Part shown: positions 26,464 to 35,800 of the stretch, piece by piece
Layout: each line of letters starts with the position of its first letter
How positions within the stretch are numbered: position 1 is the first letter of the stretch
NCBI GenBank assembly: GCA_963677245.1
Contig: OY781921.1
Coordinates: 3,596,001 to 3,660,000, forward strand
Direction: 5' to 3'
DNA from: Saccharicrinis sp963677245
GTDB lineage: Bacteria; Bacteroidota; Bacteroidia; Bacteroidales; Marinilabiliaceae
Length of the DNA stretch: 64,000 nucleotides
The notes under the pieces: model-generated
The model's database searches: none
What the model was told of the DNA's origin: nothing
What the model saw: only the letters and a program-made list of their open reading frames with translations
Program-made: the position numbers and the translations under genes

Positions 26464-28515
26464 TTACATCGACTCATAGTTGGAAATGTCACTGTCAATA
26501 ATTCCAAAATCAATTAGAGGTTGATTTTCTGACATGTGGCTTTTGCCATTTCCATTGCTTGGTGCAATAGTATCTGATTTAGGTTGATTGTCGTGTTTAT
26601 GAACAATTGTATTTCTCCAATCAGAGATTTGATTGTTTTCAATAGTAAAGAATTGTGTAATTCTCTCCAAATCTTCAGCTTGTGCGGCCATTTCTTCAGA
26701 GCTTCCTGCCATTTCTTCCGATGAAGAGGCGTTCTGTTGAGTAACCATGCTAAGTTGTTGAATAGCTGTGTTTACCTGATTTACTCCTGACTCTTGCTCG
26801 CGACTGGCAGTAGCTATTTCCTCAACTAATCGTGATGTTTCCTGAATATCTGGAACTATAGATTTTAGAAGACCGTTAGAATCTTCAGTCATTTTTAAAC
26901 CTTTCTCAGCAAGGGCTACAATTTCACTTGCTGCCAGCTGACTTCTTTCGGCCAACTTTCTTACCTCAGCTGCAACTACGGCAAAACCTCTTCCCTGATC
27001 ACCTGCCCTTGCTGCTTCAACAGCTGCATTAATAGCTAAAAGGTCTGTTTTTTCGGCAATTTCAACAACCACACTAATTTTGGAGAAAATATCTCTAACC
27101 GCCATCATACTATCTTCGGAAGCCAACGCTACTTGTTCAACAGAATTAGATGACTTGCTGGAGATATCAAGCGTTTTAATGGCATTTTCTGTGTTTTGCT
27201 GAATGTTAGCAGCCATTTCTTCCATAGATGAAGAAACTTCTTCTGAAGCAGATGCCTGCTCGCTTACGCCGGATGAAATTTGTTGTGCCCCTGAACTTAA
27301 TTGCTGACTTGCACCTGCAATGTTATCAGCTCCAGATTTAATGTCACCAACAATGGCTTTTAATCGCGACACCATTTTTTTCAATGCTTCTGCCAGCTCT
27401 CCAATTTCATCTTTTTGATTTATATCAACTGTTGAGGTTAAATCTCCCTGAGCAACCTGATCCGCAAATTTTACTGATTTATTAATAGGTTTTAAAAGAC
27501 TTTGTGTGATATAAACAGCCAGGATACCTGCGATAATAGCAGCCAAAACCATGAAAATGATAACTCCAAAACGTGTATTTCTGGCTTCGTCAACCATTAC
27601 ATCATCTGTCAAAATATAATCTTTTGAGCTATCAATTGCTTTTTCAAACAGCTCGCCAACAGTATGTAAATGAGCCATTGTTTCGTTTTGATATATATGG
27701 TTTGCTTCTTGCATACCGGCTAATTCAGTTTCGAACCAAGTGCTAAAATTGTCTAGTTTGGCTAATACTTTAGAGGTGCTAGGCTCAATGGAATTTGTAA
27801 AGTAACGCTTTGCTTGTTCTTTGTTCCCTTGCGCCAGATAACTTTCTGCCTGATGAATACTGGTGTGTAACTCATCATGTGCTTTTTCTAGTTCGGATAA
27901 AAGCGCATGTGTTTCAACATGGTTTTCCTTGATGTGCTTCAATTCATCAGATAAAAGCCATTTACCAAAATTACACTGTGTAGGATCTTTAGTTACATTG
28001 ATAATGCTTCTGTTATCGATAAAGATGGCATCTTTTACTTTAGCCAACCATTTAACATGGTCTGTTTCGGCTTGTTTAAGTTGTGCTGCAATTCGCCAGT
28101 CTAACTGTTCAAATACATCTCCAATTTTAATGGCAGATTTATGTAACTCCTCATGTGGTTTTTCAAATTCATCGAAAATAGGTTTTAATCCGGGAGCTAA
28201 TTCTTCTGCATGTTGACGACCTTCGCCATAATACCATTGTCCGAAAGCACATTTATGGTGGTCGGTTTGTACATGAAGTTCAGTTTCTGTTTCATCTGTA
28301 AGTAGTTTGTTAACTTTGCTGGCCCATAAAAGATGGTCAACATATTTGTCTTCCAGCTCAGCCCTCAGTTCGTTACCGTCGATTACTTCTTCTGCATCTT
28401 TAAGAATACTTCCAATTCCAAAAATGGACCATAAACCGGTAACTACCATTATAATGATGATAATACCAAATGCGATGGAGAATTTTCTGCCTAGTTTTAA
28501 ATTATTCCAGTTCAT
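26464..28515 (-). CDS. methyl-accepting chemotaxis protein with two extracytoplasmic CZB-like domains
   Basis: A 683-residue transducer. TM1 is at about 12-35 and TM2 near 320-345, followed by a HAMP domain and a long signalling coiled coil with the hairpin tip EKTDLLAINAAVEAARAGDQGRGFAVVAAEVR (two parts: LLAINAAVEAARAGDQG and RGFAVVAAEVRKLAERS). The outer region holds two CZB-like modules in tandem: His61, Cys89 (HKCAFGQWYYGEG) and His121/125, then His153, Cys181 (TQCNFGKWLLSDE) and His213/217. CZB domains bind zinc with three His and one Cys. The C-terminal tail lacks a clear CheR-docking pentapeptide. It lies between cheW (33 bp upstream) and cheA. Confidence 0.92.
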   Translation of the reverse strand: MNWNNLKLGRKFSIAFGIIIIIMVVTGLWSIFGIGSILKDAEEVIDGNELRAELEDKYVDHLLWASKVNKLLTDETETELHVQTDHHKCAFGQWYYGEGRQHAEELAPGLKPIFDEFEKPHEELHKSAIKIGDVFEQLDWRIAAQLKQAETDHVKWLAKVKDAIFIDNRSIINVTKDPTQCNFGKWLLSDELKHIKENHVETHALLSELEKAHDELHTSIHQAESYLAQGNKEQAKRYFTNSIEPSTSKVLAKLDNFSTWFETELAGMQEANHIYQNETMAHLHTVGELFEKAIDSSKDYILTDDVMVDEARNTRFGVIIFMVLAAIIAGILAVYITQSLLKPINKSVKFADQVAQGDLTSTVDINQKDEIGELAEALKKMVSRLKAIVGDIKSGADNIAGASQQLSSGAQQISSGVSEQASASEEVSSSMEEMAANIQQNTENAIKTLDISSKSSNSVEQVALASEDSMMAVRDIFSKISVVVEIAEKTDLLAINAAVEAARAGDQGRGFAVVAAEVRKLAERSQLAASEIVALAEKGLKMTEDSNGLLKSIVPDIQETSRLVEEIATASREQESGVNQVNTAIQQLSMVTQQNASSSEEMAGSSEEMAAQAEDLERITQFFTIENNQISDWRNTIVHKHDNQPKSDTIAPSNGNGKSHMSENQPLIDFGIIDSDISNYESM

Positions 28516-28548
28516 AACTTGTATTAATTAGGATGATGTTTTATGATT

Positions 28549-29052
28549 TTAAATAGTTTGAGGTTCTTGAGTGGCATCGGTTTTTAGGCGTACAATATCA
28601 TCAGAACCAATTGCAGCTTCAAGGTCTAGTAGCATAATGAAGTTGTTGTTTCTATGCACTACACCACGGATGTATTCAGAGTTGTACCCTTGTCCAACTT
28701 CAGGTACAGGTTTTATATCCTCTTCTTTAATCTCAATAACATCAACCACTTTATCAGATTTAGCACCAACAATGTGTTCTTGTTTATTGAGTTCAAGATT
28801 AAGAACAATGACTACAAATTTTTCATCCTCTAAGTAGTCATCGAGATCAAACTTTAGGCGAGTGTTTACTACAGGTATCACATTTCCTCTAAAGTTAACC
28901 ACTCCCGAAATGCACTCAGGTGCTTTAGGAAGATGAGTGATGGTGTGTTCTTCACCTGTTTCAATTATTTCCAAAACCTTATGTACGCTAACTGCAAATA
29001 GTTCATCCTGCAGTCTGAATAAAAGGTATGATTCCGTATTTTTCGCTTCCAT
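28549..29052 (-). CDS. cheW: chemotaxis coupling protein CheW
   Basis: A 167-residue protein made of one CheW domain, which bridges receptors and CheA. Typical strands are SYLLFRLQDELFAVSVHKVLEI, ISGVVNFRGNVIPVVNTR and IVGAKSDKVVDVIEI (each read as part of the beta-barrel), followed by YIRGVVHRNNNFIMLLDLE. First gene of the leftward cheW-MCP-cheA-PAS operon, with a good candidate promoter 40 bp upstream. Confidence 0.95.
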   Translation of the reverse strand: MEAKNTESYLLFRLQDELFAVSVHKVLEIIETGEEHTITHLPKAPECISGVVNFRGNVIPVVNTRLKFDLDDYLEDEKFVVIVLNLELNKQEHIVGAKSDKVVDVIEIKEEDIKPVPEVGQGYNSEYIRGVVHRNNNFIMLLDLEAAIGSDDIVRLKTDATQEPQTI

Positions 29053-29492
29053 AGCTTTAAATCAATTTATTCTGGTTTAATAAATCTGGAATCAAAAGTA
29101 GAATGCGTTAATTAAACTCAATAGGCCTGATTATACCGTTTGAAAATTAAAAAGGGGGATTTGTAAGATAGAAAATGTACCTATTTTGAAAGGTGAAAGC
29201 TCTTTAGTGGAAAACGGTTTTGTATTCTAGTGTAACCTTTTTTATCTAGTTAAAAAACAATGTTTTATTCTGAGTTTTTATCCGAAAATAGCTATACTAT
29301 AAAAGTATGGTTTTTAAGGTAACCCTTTAGTAGGGGGGTATTCAAACTAAATACCTGTTTAGTGTTTGGCAACATCAATTTTAGAAACTAAATTTTAAAA
29401 TGTGCGTAGCTAATATTACCTATATTAAAGATATGTATTTATATAATTATAGTTTTTTAATATCTTTCACTTTCTCTGAATTAATTGAACTG
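29053..29492. other. intergenic region between the two divergent sensory operons
   Basis: About 440 bp without a convincing gene. It holds the cheW promoter candidate at 29093-29121. Further right are a small inverted repeat ATACT-ATAAA-AGTAT near 29290-29310 and a hairpin GGTATT-loop-AATACC beside a run of six G near 29333-29356, both upstream of the kinase operon. An in-frame ATG at 29493 with a protein-like sequence is a better kinase start than the 5' end of the frame at 29400. No TAnnTTTG was found for the rightward operon. Confidence 0.5.
29093..29121 (-). promoter_or_regulatory. candidate Bacteroidota promoter of the cheW operon
   Basis: On the minus strand TACTTTTG (29093-29100) matches the -7 consensus TAnnTTTG, and TTG at 29119-29121 sits 18 bp upstream as a partial -33 element. 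The predicted start of transcription leaves a leader of about 35 nt before cheW. Confidence 0.5.
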
Positions 29493-30932
29493 ATGCCCGA
29501 AGATTCTAAAGATATAGCCCTCGTTATTGAAAATAGTCAATCGAATATTCAACTCTATAAACTAATTTTTAAGGATGTGGAATTTGAGGTAGTTTATACT
29601 AACTCATTGGATGAGGCAAAACAACAAATTTTAAACACACCGATAAAAGTAATTATTTGTGAATTAGTTAATTTAGGAGGAGATGCTATCTCGTTTTTTG
29701 AGAAAATGGAACTTGAATATCCGTCTATAAAAAAGATATTAGTTACAGATTATATTGAACCTTTATTGCTCTCGAGAGCTATTCAGAACGGTAGGATTTT
29801 TAATTATCTGGCTAAACCGGTTGATCCGGATAGAATTAAAGTGGCCATTTATTCAGCGTTTAAGCAATTTAACCTAGCTCAGGAAAACAATGAACTGATT
29901 GATCATTTAAAAACCAAAAATCAAGAGCTCGAACAATTATTTCTGGATTTAAGAGAAGAGGAAGAAAAGTTTAGGAATGTCTTTAATGCTAAACCTGATC
30001 CAGCTTTTATTATTAATAATGAGGGTTGGATACTTCATTCAAATCCAAAGGCACAAAAACTGTGTGTGCATGCTAATGGTAGTAACCTATTTGATTTAAC
30101 AAGTCCACTTGATAAAATTAAAATTCAGACTTACGTAGAAGCTATCATGTTAGGGGTAAAGCCAGCTATTGAGGTTGAAATGGAAGATAATAGTTGTAAT
30201 TGCTTCAGGCAAAGTATAATTGAGGGATATCCAATAAAATTTAAGGGTATTCAAGCATTTATGATCTCTTTTAATAATATTTCTGAAAGAAAGGAAATGC
30301 AAAAAGAAGTAATGCGCACCATAATTCAAACAGAAGAAAAGGAGCGGCGAAGGTTTGCTCAAGAGTTACATGATGGAGTTGGGCCTTTACTTTCAACTGC
30401 GAAGTTGTATTTGCAATGGTTTAATAAACCGGCCTCAAAAATGGATAAAGGAGTAATTATTTCAAAAATTGAGGAAACACTGGAGGAAACATTAATCAGT
30501 ATTCGTGAGATCTCAAACAATATAAGTCCAAATACTTTAGTTACCTTTGGGCTTAATACTGCCTTAAAGACTTTTATCAATCGTATTAAAAATGCCTCAG
30601 CTATTCAATTTAAATATAAGAATAGTTTAAATGTGCGATTAAACGAACAATTAGAAGTCACTATTTATCGATTACTCTGCGAACTGATAAATAATTCTAT
30701 AAAATATGCTGAAGCCAGAAAAATTAATGTTGAGATTTCGCAAAATAGTACCGTAAATATTAATTATTGCGATGATGGAAAGGGATTTAATGTTGCCGAA
30801 GCTATGGATAGTAGAAAAGGAATGGGATTGATGAATATGAGTACTCGCGTTCAATCGCTAGGTGGGCAATATGTTATAAACTCATCACCAGGTATGGGAA
30901 CTAAGGTTTCGGTAAAATTATTAAAAGAATAG
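29493..30932 (+). CDS. HisKA_3 sensor histidine kinase with degenerate receiver and PAS domain
   Basis: 479 residues from the ATG at 29493 (MPEDSKDIALVIENSQSN). Residues 7-120 form a receiver-like domain that keeps the Lys108 (LAKP) and Thr positions but has Glu57 in place of the phospho-acceptor Asp (VIICELVN) and lacks the usual acidic pair. A PAS domain follows at 159-267, then a HisKA_3 dimerisation domain with His293 (RRRFAQELHDGVGPLLS) and an intact HATPase (CELINNSIKYA, DDGKGF, GMGLMNMSTR). This kinase class phosphorylates NarL-type regulators, and one is encoded 18 bp downstream. No membrane segment: a cytoplasmic kinase. Confidence 0.88.
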   Translation: MPEDSKDIALVIENSQSNIQLYKLIFKDVEFEVVYTNSLDEAKQQILNTPIKVIICELVNLGGDAISFFEKMELEYPSIKKILVTDYIEPLLLSRAIQNGRIFNYLAKPVDPDRIKVAIYSAFKQFNLAQENNELIDHLKTKNQELEQLFLDLREEEEKFRNVFNAKPDPAFIINNEGWILHSNPKAQKLCVHANGSNLFDLTSPLDKIKIQTYVEAIMLGVKPAIEVEMEDNSCNCFRQSIIEGYPIKFKGIQAFMISFNNISERKEMQKEVMRTIIQTEEKERRRFAQELHDGVGPLLSTAKLYLQWFNKPASKMDKGVIISKIEETLEETLISIREISNNISPNTLVTFGLNTALKTFINRIKNASAIQFKYKNSLNVRLNEQLEVTIYRLLCELINNSIKYAEARKINVEISQNSTVNINYCDDGKGFNVAEAMDSRKGMGLMNMSTRVQSLGGQYVINSSPGMGTKVSVKLLKE

Positions 30933-30950
30933 CAACTTAATTTATCTCAA

Positions 30951-31598
30951 ATGGATAGTCCAAAATTATATTTAGTAGATGATCATTTAATATTCAGAGA
31001 AGGCCTTAGGAATTTGCTCGAGTTTGAAGGGATTGGTAAGGTAGTAGGAGAATCGAGCAATGGTAAAGATTTTTTAGATAAGGTGGAAAAAGCAGATCCA
31101 GATTTGGTTTTAATGGATATCTCAATGCCGGTAATGAATGGAATAGAAGCCACCAAGCTAGCCATTGAACGTAATTCTGAGATGAAAATTATGGCCTTAT
31201 CGATGAATGGCGATGAAGAATATTATTATAAAATGATCGAAGCTGGAGTAAAGGGCTTTCTATTAAAGGATAGTGGTATTAAGGAGATTGAAAAAGCTAT
31301 TTCGGCAGTTATTAGTGGAGATAGCTACTTTTCAAATGAATTATTAAGACGAATTATAACAAACTTAGGTAAACCTCTTGAGAAAAAGGCAGAAGGTAAA
31401 AATCTTCTTTCCGATAGAGAGATGGAAGTATTGGTTGAAATTTGTAATGGCTTAACGAATGATGAGATAGCAGAAAAGCTCTTTATAAGTGCTCAAACTG
31501 TCAAAGGGCACAGAAGTAGCTTATTATCAAAAACAAATTGTAGAAATAGTGCCAGCCTGGTAATGTATGCCATCAAAAATAAATTGGTAGAGTTATAA
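30951..31598 (+). CDS. NarL/FixJ-type response regulator
   Basis: A 215-residue DNA-binding regulator. The receiver domain has the acidic pair in YLVDDHLIFREGL, phospho-acceptor Asp56 in VLMDISMPVMNG and Lys in FLLKDSG. The C-terminal LuxR-type helix-turn-helix spans about 147-210 (LSDREMEVLVEICNGLTN, then AQTVKGHRSSLLSK). It lies 18 bp after the HisKA_3 kinase gene, its obvious cognate kinase, and 18 bp before a hybrid kinase. Its target genes are unknown; the operon's own promoter is a candidate. Confidence 0.95.
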   Translation: MDSPKLYLVDDHLIFREGLRNLLEFEGIGKVVGESSNGKDFLDKVEKADPDLVLMDISMPVMNGIEATKLAIERNSEMKIMALSMNGDEEYYYKMIEAGVKGFLLKDSGIKEIEKAISAVISGDSYFSNELLRRIITNLGKPLEKKAEGKNLLSDREMEVLVEICNGLTNDEIAEKLFISAQTVKGHRSSLLSKTNCRNSASLVMYAIKNKLVEL

Positions 31599-31616
31599 AA
31601 ATAGCTTTGATACAGT

Positions 31617-34586
31617 ATGATACGCAACTTAACACATAAATGGGTCTTGCAGTTTAAAATGGCGCAAAAGCTTTGCGGGGCATATGCTATGTTTGTTGTC
31701 ATCAAACAAAATAATAATCGAAATATTGTTTTTGAATATCCACACAAGGCAATGCCAGGTATTGATGGTATATTTATGAACCACAATAGTTCCTGTGAAT
31801 TAGGTCAGTATATATCTAGTAAGGATATTAAAAAACAATCACCCAGTTTTAAGGGTAATTATGCTGCATATATTTATTCTGTCTGCATTAAAAAGGTAGA
31901 ATTCTTTGGAGAGGTACTTTTTTTATTTGATGAAGATAAACAATTAGAAACTGAAGAAGAGGAGTTGCTTAGTGGTATTTGTTCAAATATCTCTGATCAA
32001 ATAAATATACAACTATCATTTACTAATCCTGCCAAAGAAATAAATCCTAATGCCTTAGATTATTTACTGGATTCAATAAATGGGATTCCATGGCGAATGA
32101 ATTTTAAAACCATGGAGTTTACATACATAGGCGAACAGGTTGTTCATATTACAGGTTATAAACCAGAGGAATGGCCAAACCTAAAGGAATGGAGTGCAGC
32201 TATTCATCCCGACGATAGAGAAGGTGCTGTTGACTATTGCTTCAATGAAAGTATAAAAGGAGATGATCATCTGTTTGAGTACCGTCTTGTTAAAAAAGAT
32301 GGTGAGGTAATATGGCTACAAGATGTAGTTAAGGTTAGTTTGGGAGAGGATGGTGAGCCACTTGAATTAAATGGGTTTATGATTGATATTACCCGACAAA
32401 AGCATAAGGAACAGTATGATATGCTTTTACAAAATCAATTGAAACATATTCTAAGAGCTACGAATACCGTAATGGATATTGTAGATCATGAGGGAAATAT
32501 TATTTTTCATAGTCATGAGAATATTAATGCTATTTCACAAAAGTGTTATCAGCATTTTAGTAATCGAAACGAAAAATGTGAAGCTTGTCCTCGAAGAAAA
32601 AAAATAAAGTCAAAGTCAACCTTTTATTATAATCAGGAAGATAAAACCTATCAGGTAACAGCATACCCTTTCGAGGTTGAGCAGGGTAAATTGTATATGG
32701 GTGAAGTAAGGGTTGATATTACAGATAGGGTAAAAAGAGAAAATGAAATGGCCAAGTTGAAAAATCAACTTGAGTTTAGTATGAAGGCAGGAAGTATTGC
32801 TTTTGTAGAATACGATGTTAGCTCATCAATGCTATCTGTTAATCATGTATTTAATAAAATTACTGGTTACGACTTTTCAAATCATCAGGTTGAGTTAGAC
32901 TGGTTGTTTTCCAGAGTTCATAATGATGATATCAAGTGGTTAAAAACAAGTTTTATAAGAACTTCAACTAGCAAAACGAATCAAATTGATATTGAGTTTA
33001 GACTTTTAAATGCTTCTAATGTTTATATATGGGTTAATTTTTCGGGGTTAATAAAGAGTACAAGTGAAGGTTCTTTTTTAGTTTCCGGAATTATTAAAGA
33101 CATAACGCCTGCTAAAAAGTTGTTGGGCGATTTACTGGTTGAAAAAAACAGAAGCTTAAAAGCTATGGAAGCAAAATCTATGTTTTTGGCTAACATGTCG
33201 CACGAAATTCGTACCCCCATGAATGCCATAATTGGTTTTTCGGAGCTTCTGGGTAAGCATATAGCTGAAGAACCATATAAGGGTTATATCAAATCAATTA
33301 AGGCCAGTGGAAAAGTATTGCTTGCATTGATCAACGATTTATTAGATCTCGAAAAAATTGAGGCCGGTAAAATGTTGGTTAAAAAGGATAATACTGACTT
33401 TGTAATTTTGGTAGACGAAATTGTTCAAACCTTTGCTATGATGGCCAATGAAAAAGGTTTGGAGCTGAAAATTAATAAGGACTCTACTATTCCGGGTACA
33501 ATATTAATCGATTCATTAAAACTTAGGCAGATACTATTGAACCTGGTGAATAATGCGATTAAATTTACAGAAAAGGGTACTGTTAGTATTGATTCCGATT
33601 TTGTACCAAATGCAAATACATCAACAGGAACGCTTACGTTTTCAGTTACAGATACGGGTATTGGTATAAAAAAGGAAAAACAAGCTACTATATTTGAACC
33701 GTTTATACAGGATAAAAATGCGAATGATAAGGATTATGAGGGTACTGGTTTGGGATTGTCGATTGTTCAAAAGCTAGTGGCAATGCTTGGAGGAAGTATT
33801 ACTTTAAGCAGCCAGCCAGACAAGGGAAGTGTTTTTACTATTGTTATCCCAGATGTTGAGGCTTCGCATGATATCCATGCTGAGCTATCAGAGATACTTC
33901 CCGAAAAAGTCGATTATGCTAAAGAAAAAATTCTGATTGCAGAACGTAAAGGTTCTGATTTAGAGGTGCTGGAAGCAGTGTGTAATAGTTTAAATTTGGA
34001 ATGTAAAACGGCTTCCAATATTGATGAAATAATCAAACAGGTTCATATTTTTAATCCTAAAGTAATTATACTGGATGCGGAATTGGATGGAGCACTAGAA
34101 AACGATTATGTCAATAAATTAAAAAATAAAACGATGGGCGAACCTGGAGTGCTTGCTATCACTTCAGTTAACAATAACCGCCATTTTAAAAAATTATTCC
34201 ACAAGGGATTTAATGGTATTATTACAAAGCCATTAGTGCAGCACGAATTGGTTAATGAGCTTAATCGTTTTATTAAAAAGAATACCCAAAATACGGCAGA
34301 GAAACAAATTGAAATGCCTGAATTTTCGTTAGATGAAAAAAATATTTTATGTCACACTTTTCATAAAACTTTAATTCCAATTTGGGTTGAGTTTGATGAA
34401 TATTTATCATCAGATAATTTGCAAGTATTTTCCCACGAGCTTAAAAAACTAAATGAAGAAGTAAGTTGGAAAGCCCTACATAAATTTTCAAAGAAACTAG
34501 ATTCAGCAATAGATAGTTATGACTTTGAATCGATTCAAAAATTATTAAGTAATTTTAAGTATTTTGTAGATTTATCAGTAAACTAA
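31617..34586 (+). CDS. GAF/multi-PAS hybrid sensor histidine kinase
   Basis: A 989-residue cytoplasmic hybrid kinase. Approximate order: GAF-like domain (1-140), PAS_3 (145-265), a PAS with a Cys cluster (275-380; SQKCYQHF, then EKCEACPRRK), a third PAS (385-500), HisKA with His529 (MSHEIRTPMNAIIGFSEL), HATPase (LVNNAIKF, DTGIGI, GTGLGLSI), and a receiver-like domain (770-890) with Asp in VIILDAEL and Lys in IITKPL. A helical C-terminal tail of about 90 residues might be a degenerate Hpt domain, but the expected phospho-His is unclear. It is the third gene of the operon. The Cys-rich PAS may sense redox state or bind metal. Confidence 0.9.
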   Translation: MIRNLTHKWVLQFKMAQKLCGAYAMFVVIKQNNNRNIVFEYPHKAMPGIDGIFMNHNSSCELGQYISSKDIKKQSPSFKGNYAAYIYSVCIKKVEFFGEVLFLFDEDKQLETEEEELLSGICSNISDQINIQLSFTNPAKEINPNALDYLLDSINGIPWRMNFKTMEFTYIGEQVVHITGYKPEEWPNLKEWSAAIHPDDREGAVDYCFNESIKGDDHLFEYRLVKKDGEVIWLQDVVKVSLGEDGEPLELNGFMIDITRQKHKEQYDMLLQNQLKHILRATNTVMDIVDHEGNIIFHSHENINAISQKCYQHFSNRNEKCEACPRRKKIKSKSTFYYNQEDKTYQVTAYPFEVEQGKLYMGEVRVDITDRVKRENEMAKLKNQLEFSMKAGSIAFVEYDVSSSMLSVNHVFNKITGYDFSNHQVELDWLFSRVHNDDIKWLKTSFIRTSTSKTNQIDIEFRLLNASNVYIWVNFSGLIKSTSEGSFLVSGIIKDITPAKKLLGDLLVEKNRSLKAMEAKSMFLANMSHEIRTPMNAIIGFSELLGKHIAEEPYKGYIKSIKASGKVLLALINDLLDLEKIEAGKMLVKKDNTDFVILVDEIVQTFAMMANEKGLELKINKDSTIPGTILIDSLKLRQILLNLVNNAIKFTEKGTVSIDSDFVPNANTSTGTLTFSVTDTGIGIKKEKQATIFEPFIQDKNANDKDYEGTGLGLSIVQKLVAMLGGSITLSSQPDKGSVFTIVIPDVEASHDIHAELSEILPEKVDYAKEKILIAERKGSDLEVLEAVCNSLNLECKTASNIDEIIKQVHIFNPKVIILDAELDGALENDYVNKLKNKTMGEPGVLAITSVNNNRHFKKLFHKGFNGIITKPLVQHELVNELNRFIKKNTQNTAEKQIEMPEFSLDEKNILCHTFHKTLIPIWVEFDEYLSSDNLQVFSHELKKLNEEVSWKALHKFSKKLDSAIDSYDFESIQKLLSNFKYFVDLSVN

Positions 34587-34619
34587 CCAAACTATAAATC
34601 ACAATCAAATTACCCGGAT

Positions 34620-35786
34620 ATGATGAAAAGAAAAGTTTTAGTTGTAGATGATAATCCTAAGAATTTGCAGGTTATTGCAGCTTTGTTGTCGCAAAATAAT
34701 TATGCTGTTGAAGTGGCTCTAAATGGAAAAAGTGCCATAAAATGGTTAAGTAACACTGATTTTGATGCGGTTTTACTTGATGTTATGATGCCTGAATTAA
34801 ATGGTTTTGAAACCTGCGAAATCATAAAAAGATCACCAGAACATACTAATTTACCCATCATTTTTTTAACTGCTCGCCATGATATTGAAAGTATTACCGA
34901 AGGATTTGAAAAAGGTGGCGTTGATTATATTACCAAACCATTTAATCATCAGGAATTACTGGTGCGTTTGGATACCCATATCGAATTAAAGCAGTCAAGA
35001 GAAAAACTGGTTGATGTTAATAAGTGGTTAACCAGTGAGGTTGAAAAGAAAACAATGGAATTACAGGAGGCTAATGAACAATTGTTACAATTGGATAAGG
35101 CTAAAAGCGATTTTTTAAATTCCATTAGCCATGAGTTAAGGACACCATTAAATGGCATAGTTGGTTCTATAAACTTATTAAAAGCATTGAAACATGAGGA
35201 ACATACAGAGGAGATTTTGTCTCTTTTGTATTCTTCTGTTTCTAATCTTGAAAAGTATTCTTATGCAGCGCTTCAAATATCTAGTTTACAACTTAAAGGT
35301 GACGCTAGCTTAAAGCTTCAACCTACCAATATTTTACCGATTGTTCATTCATTGGTTGATCGAATTATGGCAAAATCAGAAAAAGAGGAGCTTGAGTTCT
35401 GCTTTAATGCAGACAGAGAGGAACTGGTAGTAAACGTCGACTATACGTTTATTCAAAATGCTCTGAATTCGCTTTTTGAATGTTCTTTAACTTTTACAGC
35501 AAAAGGTAAAATTGAGGTTGAAATATGCAGCCAAGGGGAAGAGTCAAAAATTATCATTAAAGATACAGGTAGTTTATATGAAGGTCAGGAGCTAAATCAT
35601 TTTTTTAAATCCATCAGCAACCAAAATCATCAGTTTTTAAGGAACAATGCTATTGAGTTGTATCTAGCAAAAACAATCATTCTTTTGCATAAAGGAAGTA
35701 TAGAATTCAAAAACAAGGAAGATGGTAGTGGCACAATTACAACTATTAAACTGCCTACGATTAAATCCTATGAATACGTGGATTAG
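34620..35786 (+). CDS. receiver-HisKA protein with a degenerate ATPase domain
   Basis: A 388-residue protein. An intact receiver domain (1-125; VLVVDDNPKNLQV, Asp54 in VLLDVMMPELNG, Lys in YITKPF) is joined by a coiled coil to a HisKA domain with His171 (NSISHELRTPLNGIVGS). The C-terminal HATPase-like domain keeps an N box (QNALNSLFE) and DTGS, but the G2 box GxGLGL is replaced by NNAIELYLAK. ATP binding and kinase activity are therefore doubtful; it may act as a phospho-acceptor or scaffold for the neighbouring kinases. It starts 33 bp after the hybrid kinase gene and ends 14 bp before the giant PAS sensor. Confidence 0.87.
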   Translation: MMKRKVLVVDDNPKNLQVIAALLSQNNYAVEVALNGKSAIKWLSNTDFDAVLLDVMMPELNGFETCEIIKRSPEHTNLPIIFLTARHDIESITEGFEKGGVDYITKPFNHQELLVRLDTHIELKQSREKLVDVNKWLTSEVEKKTMELQEANEQLLQLDKAKSDFLNSISHELRTPLNGIVGSINLLKALKHEEHTEEILSLLYSSVSNLEKYSYAALQISSLQLKGDASLKLQPTNILPIVHSLVDRIMAKSEKEELEFCFNADREELVVNVDYTFIQNALNSLFECSLTFTAKGKIEVEICSQGEESKIIIKDTGSLYEGQELNHFFKSISNQNHQFLRNNAIELYLAKTIILLHKGSIEFKNKEDGSGTITTIKLPTIKSYEYVD

Positions 35787-35800
35787 ATATATTCTTACAA

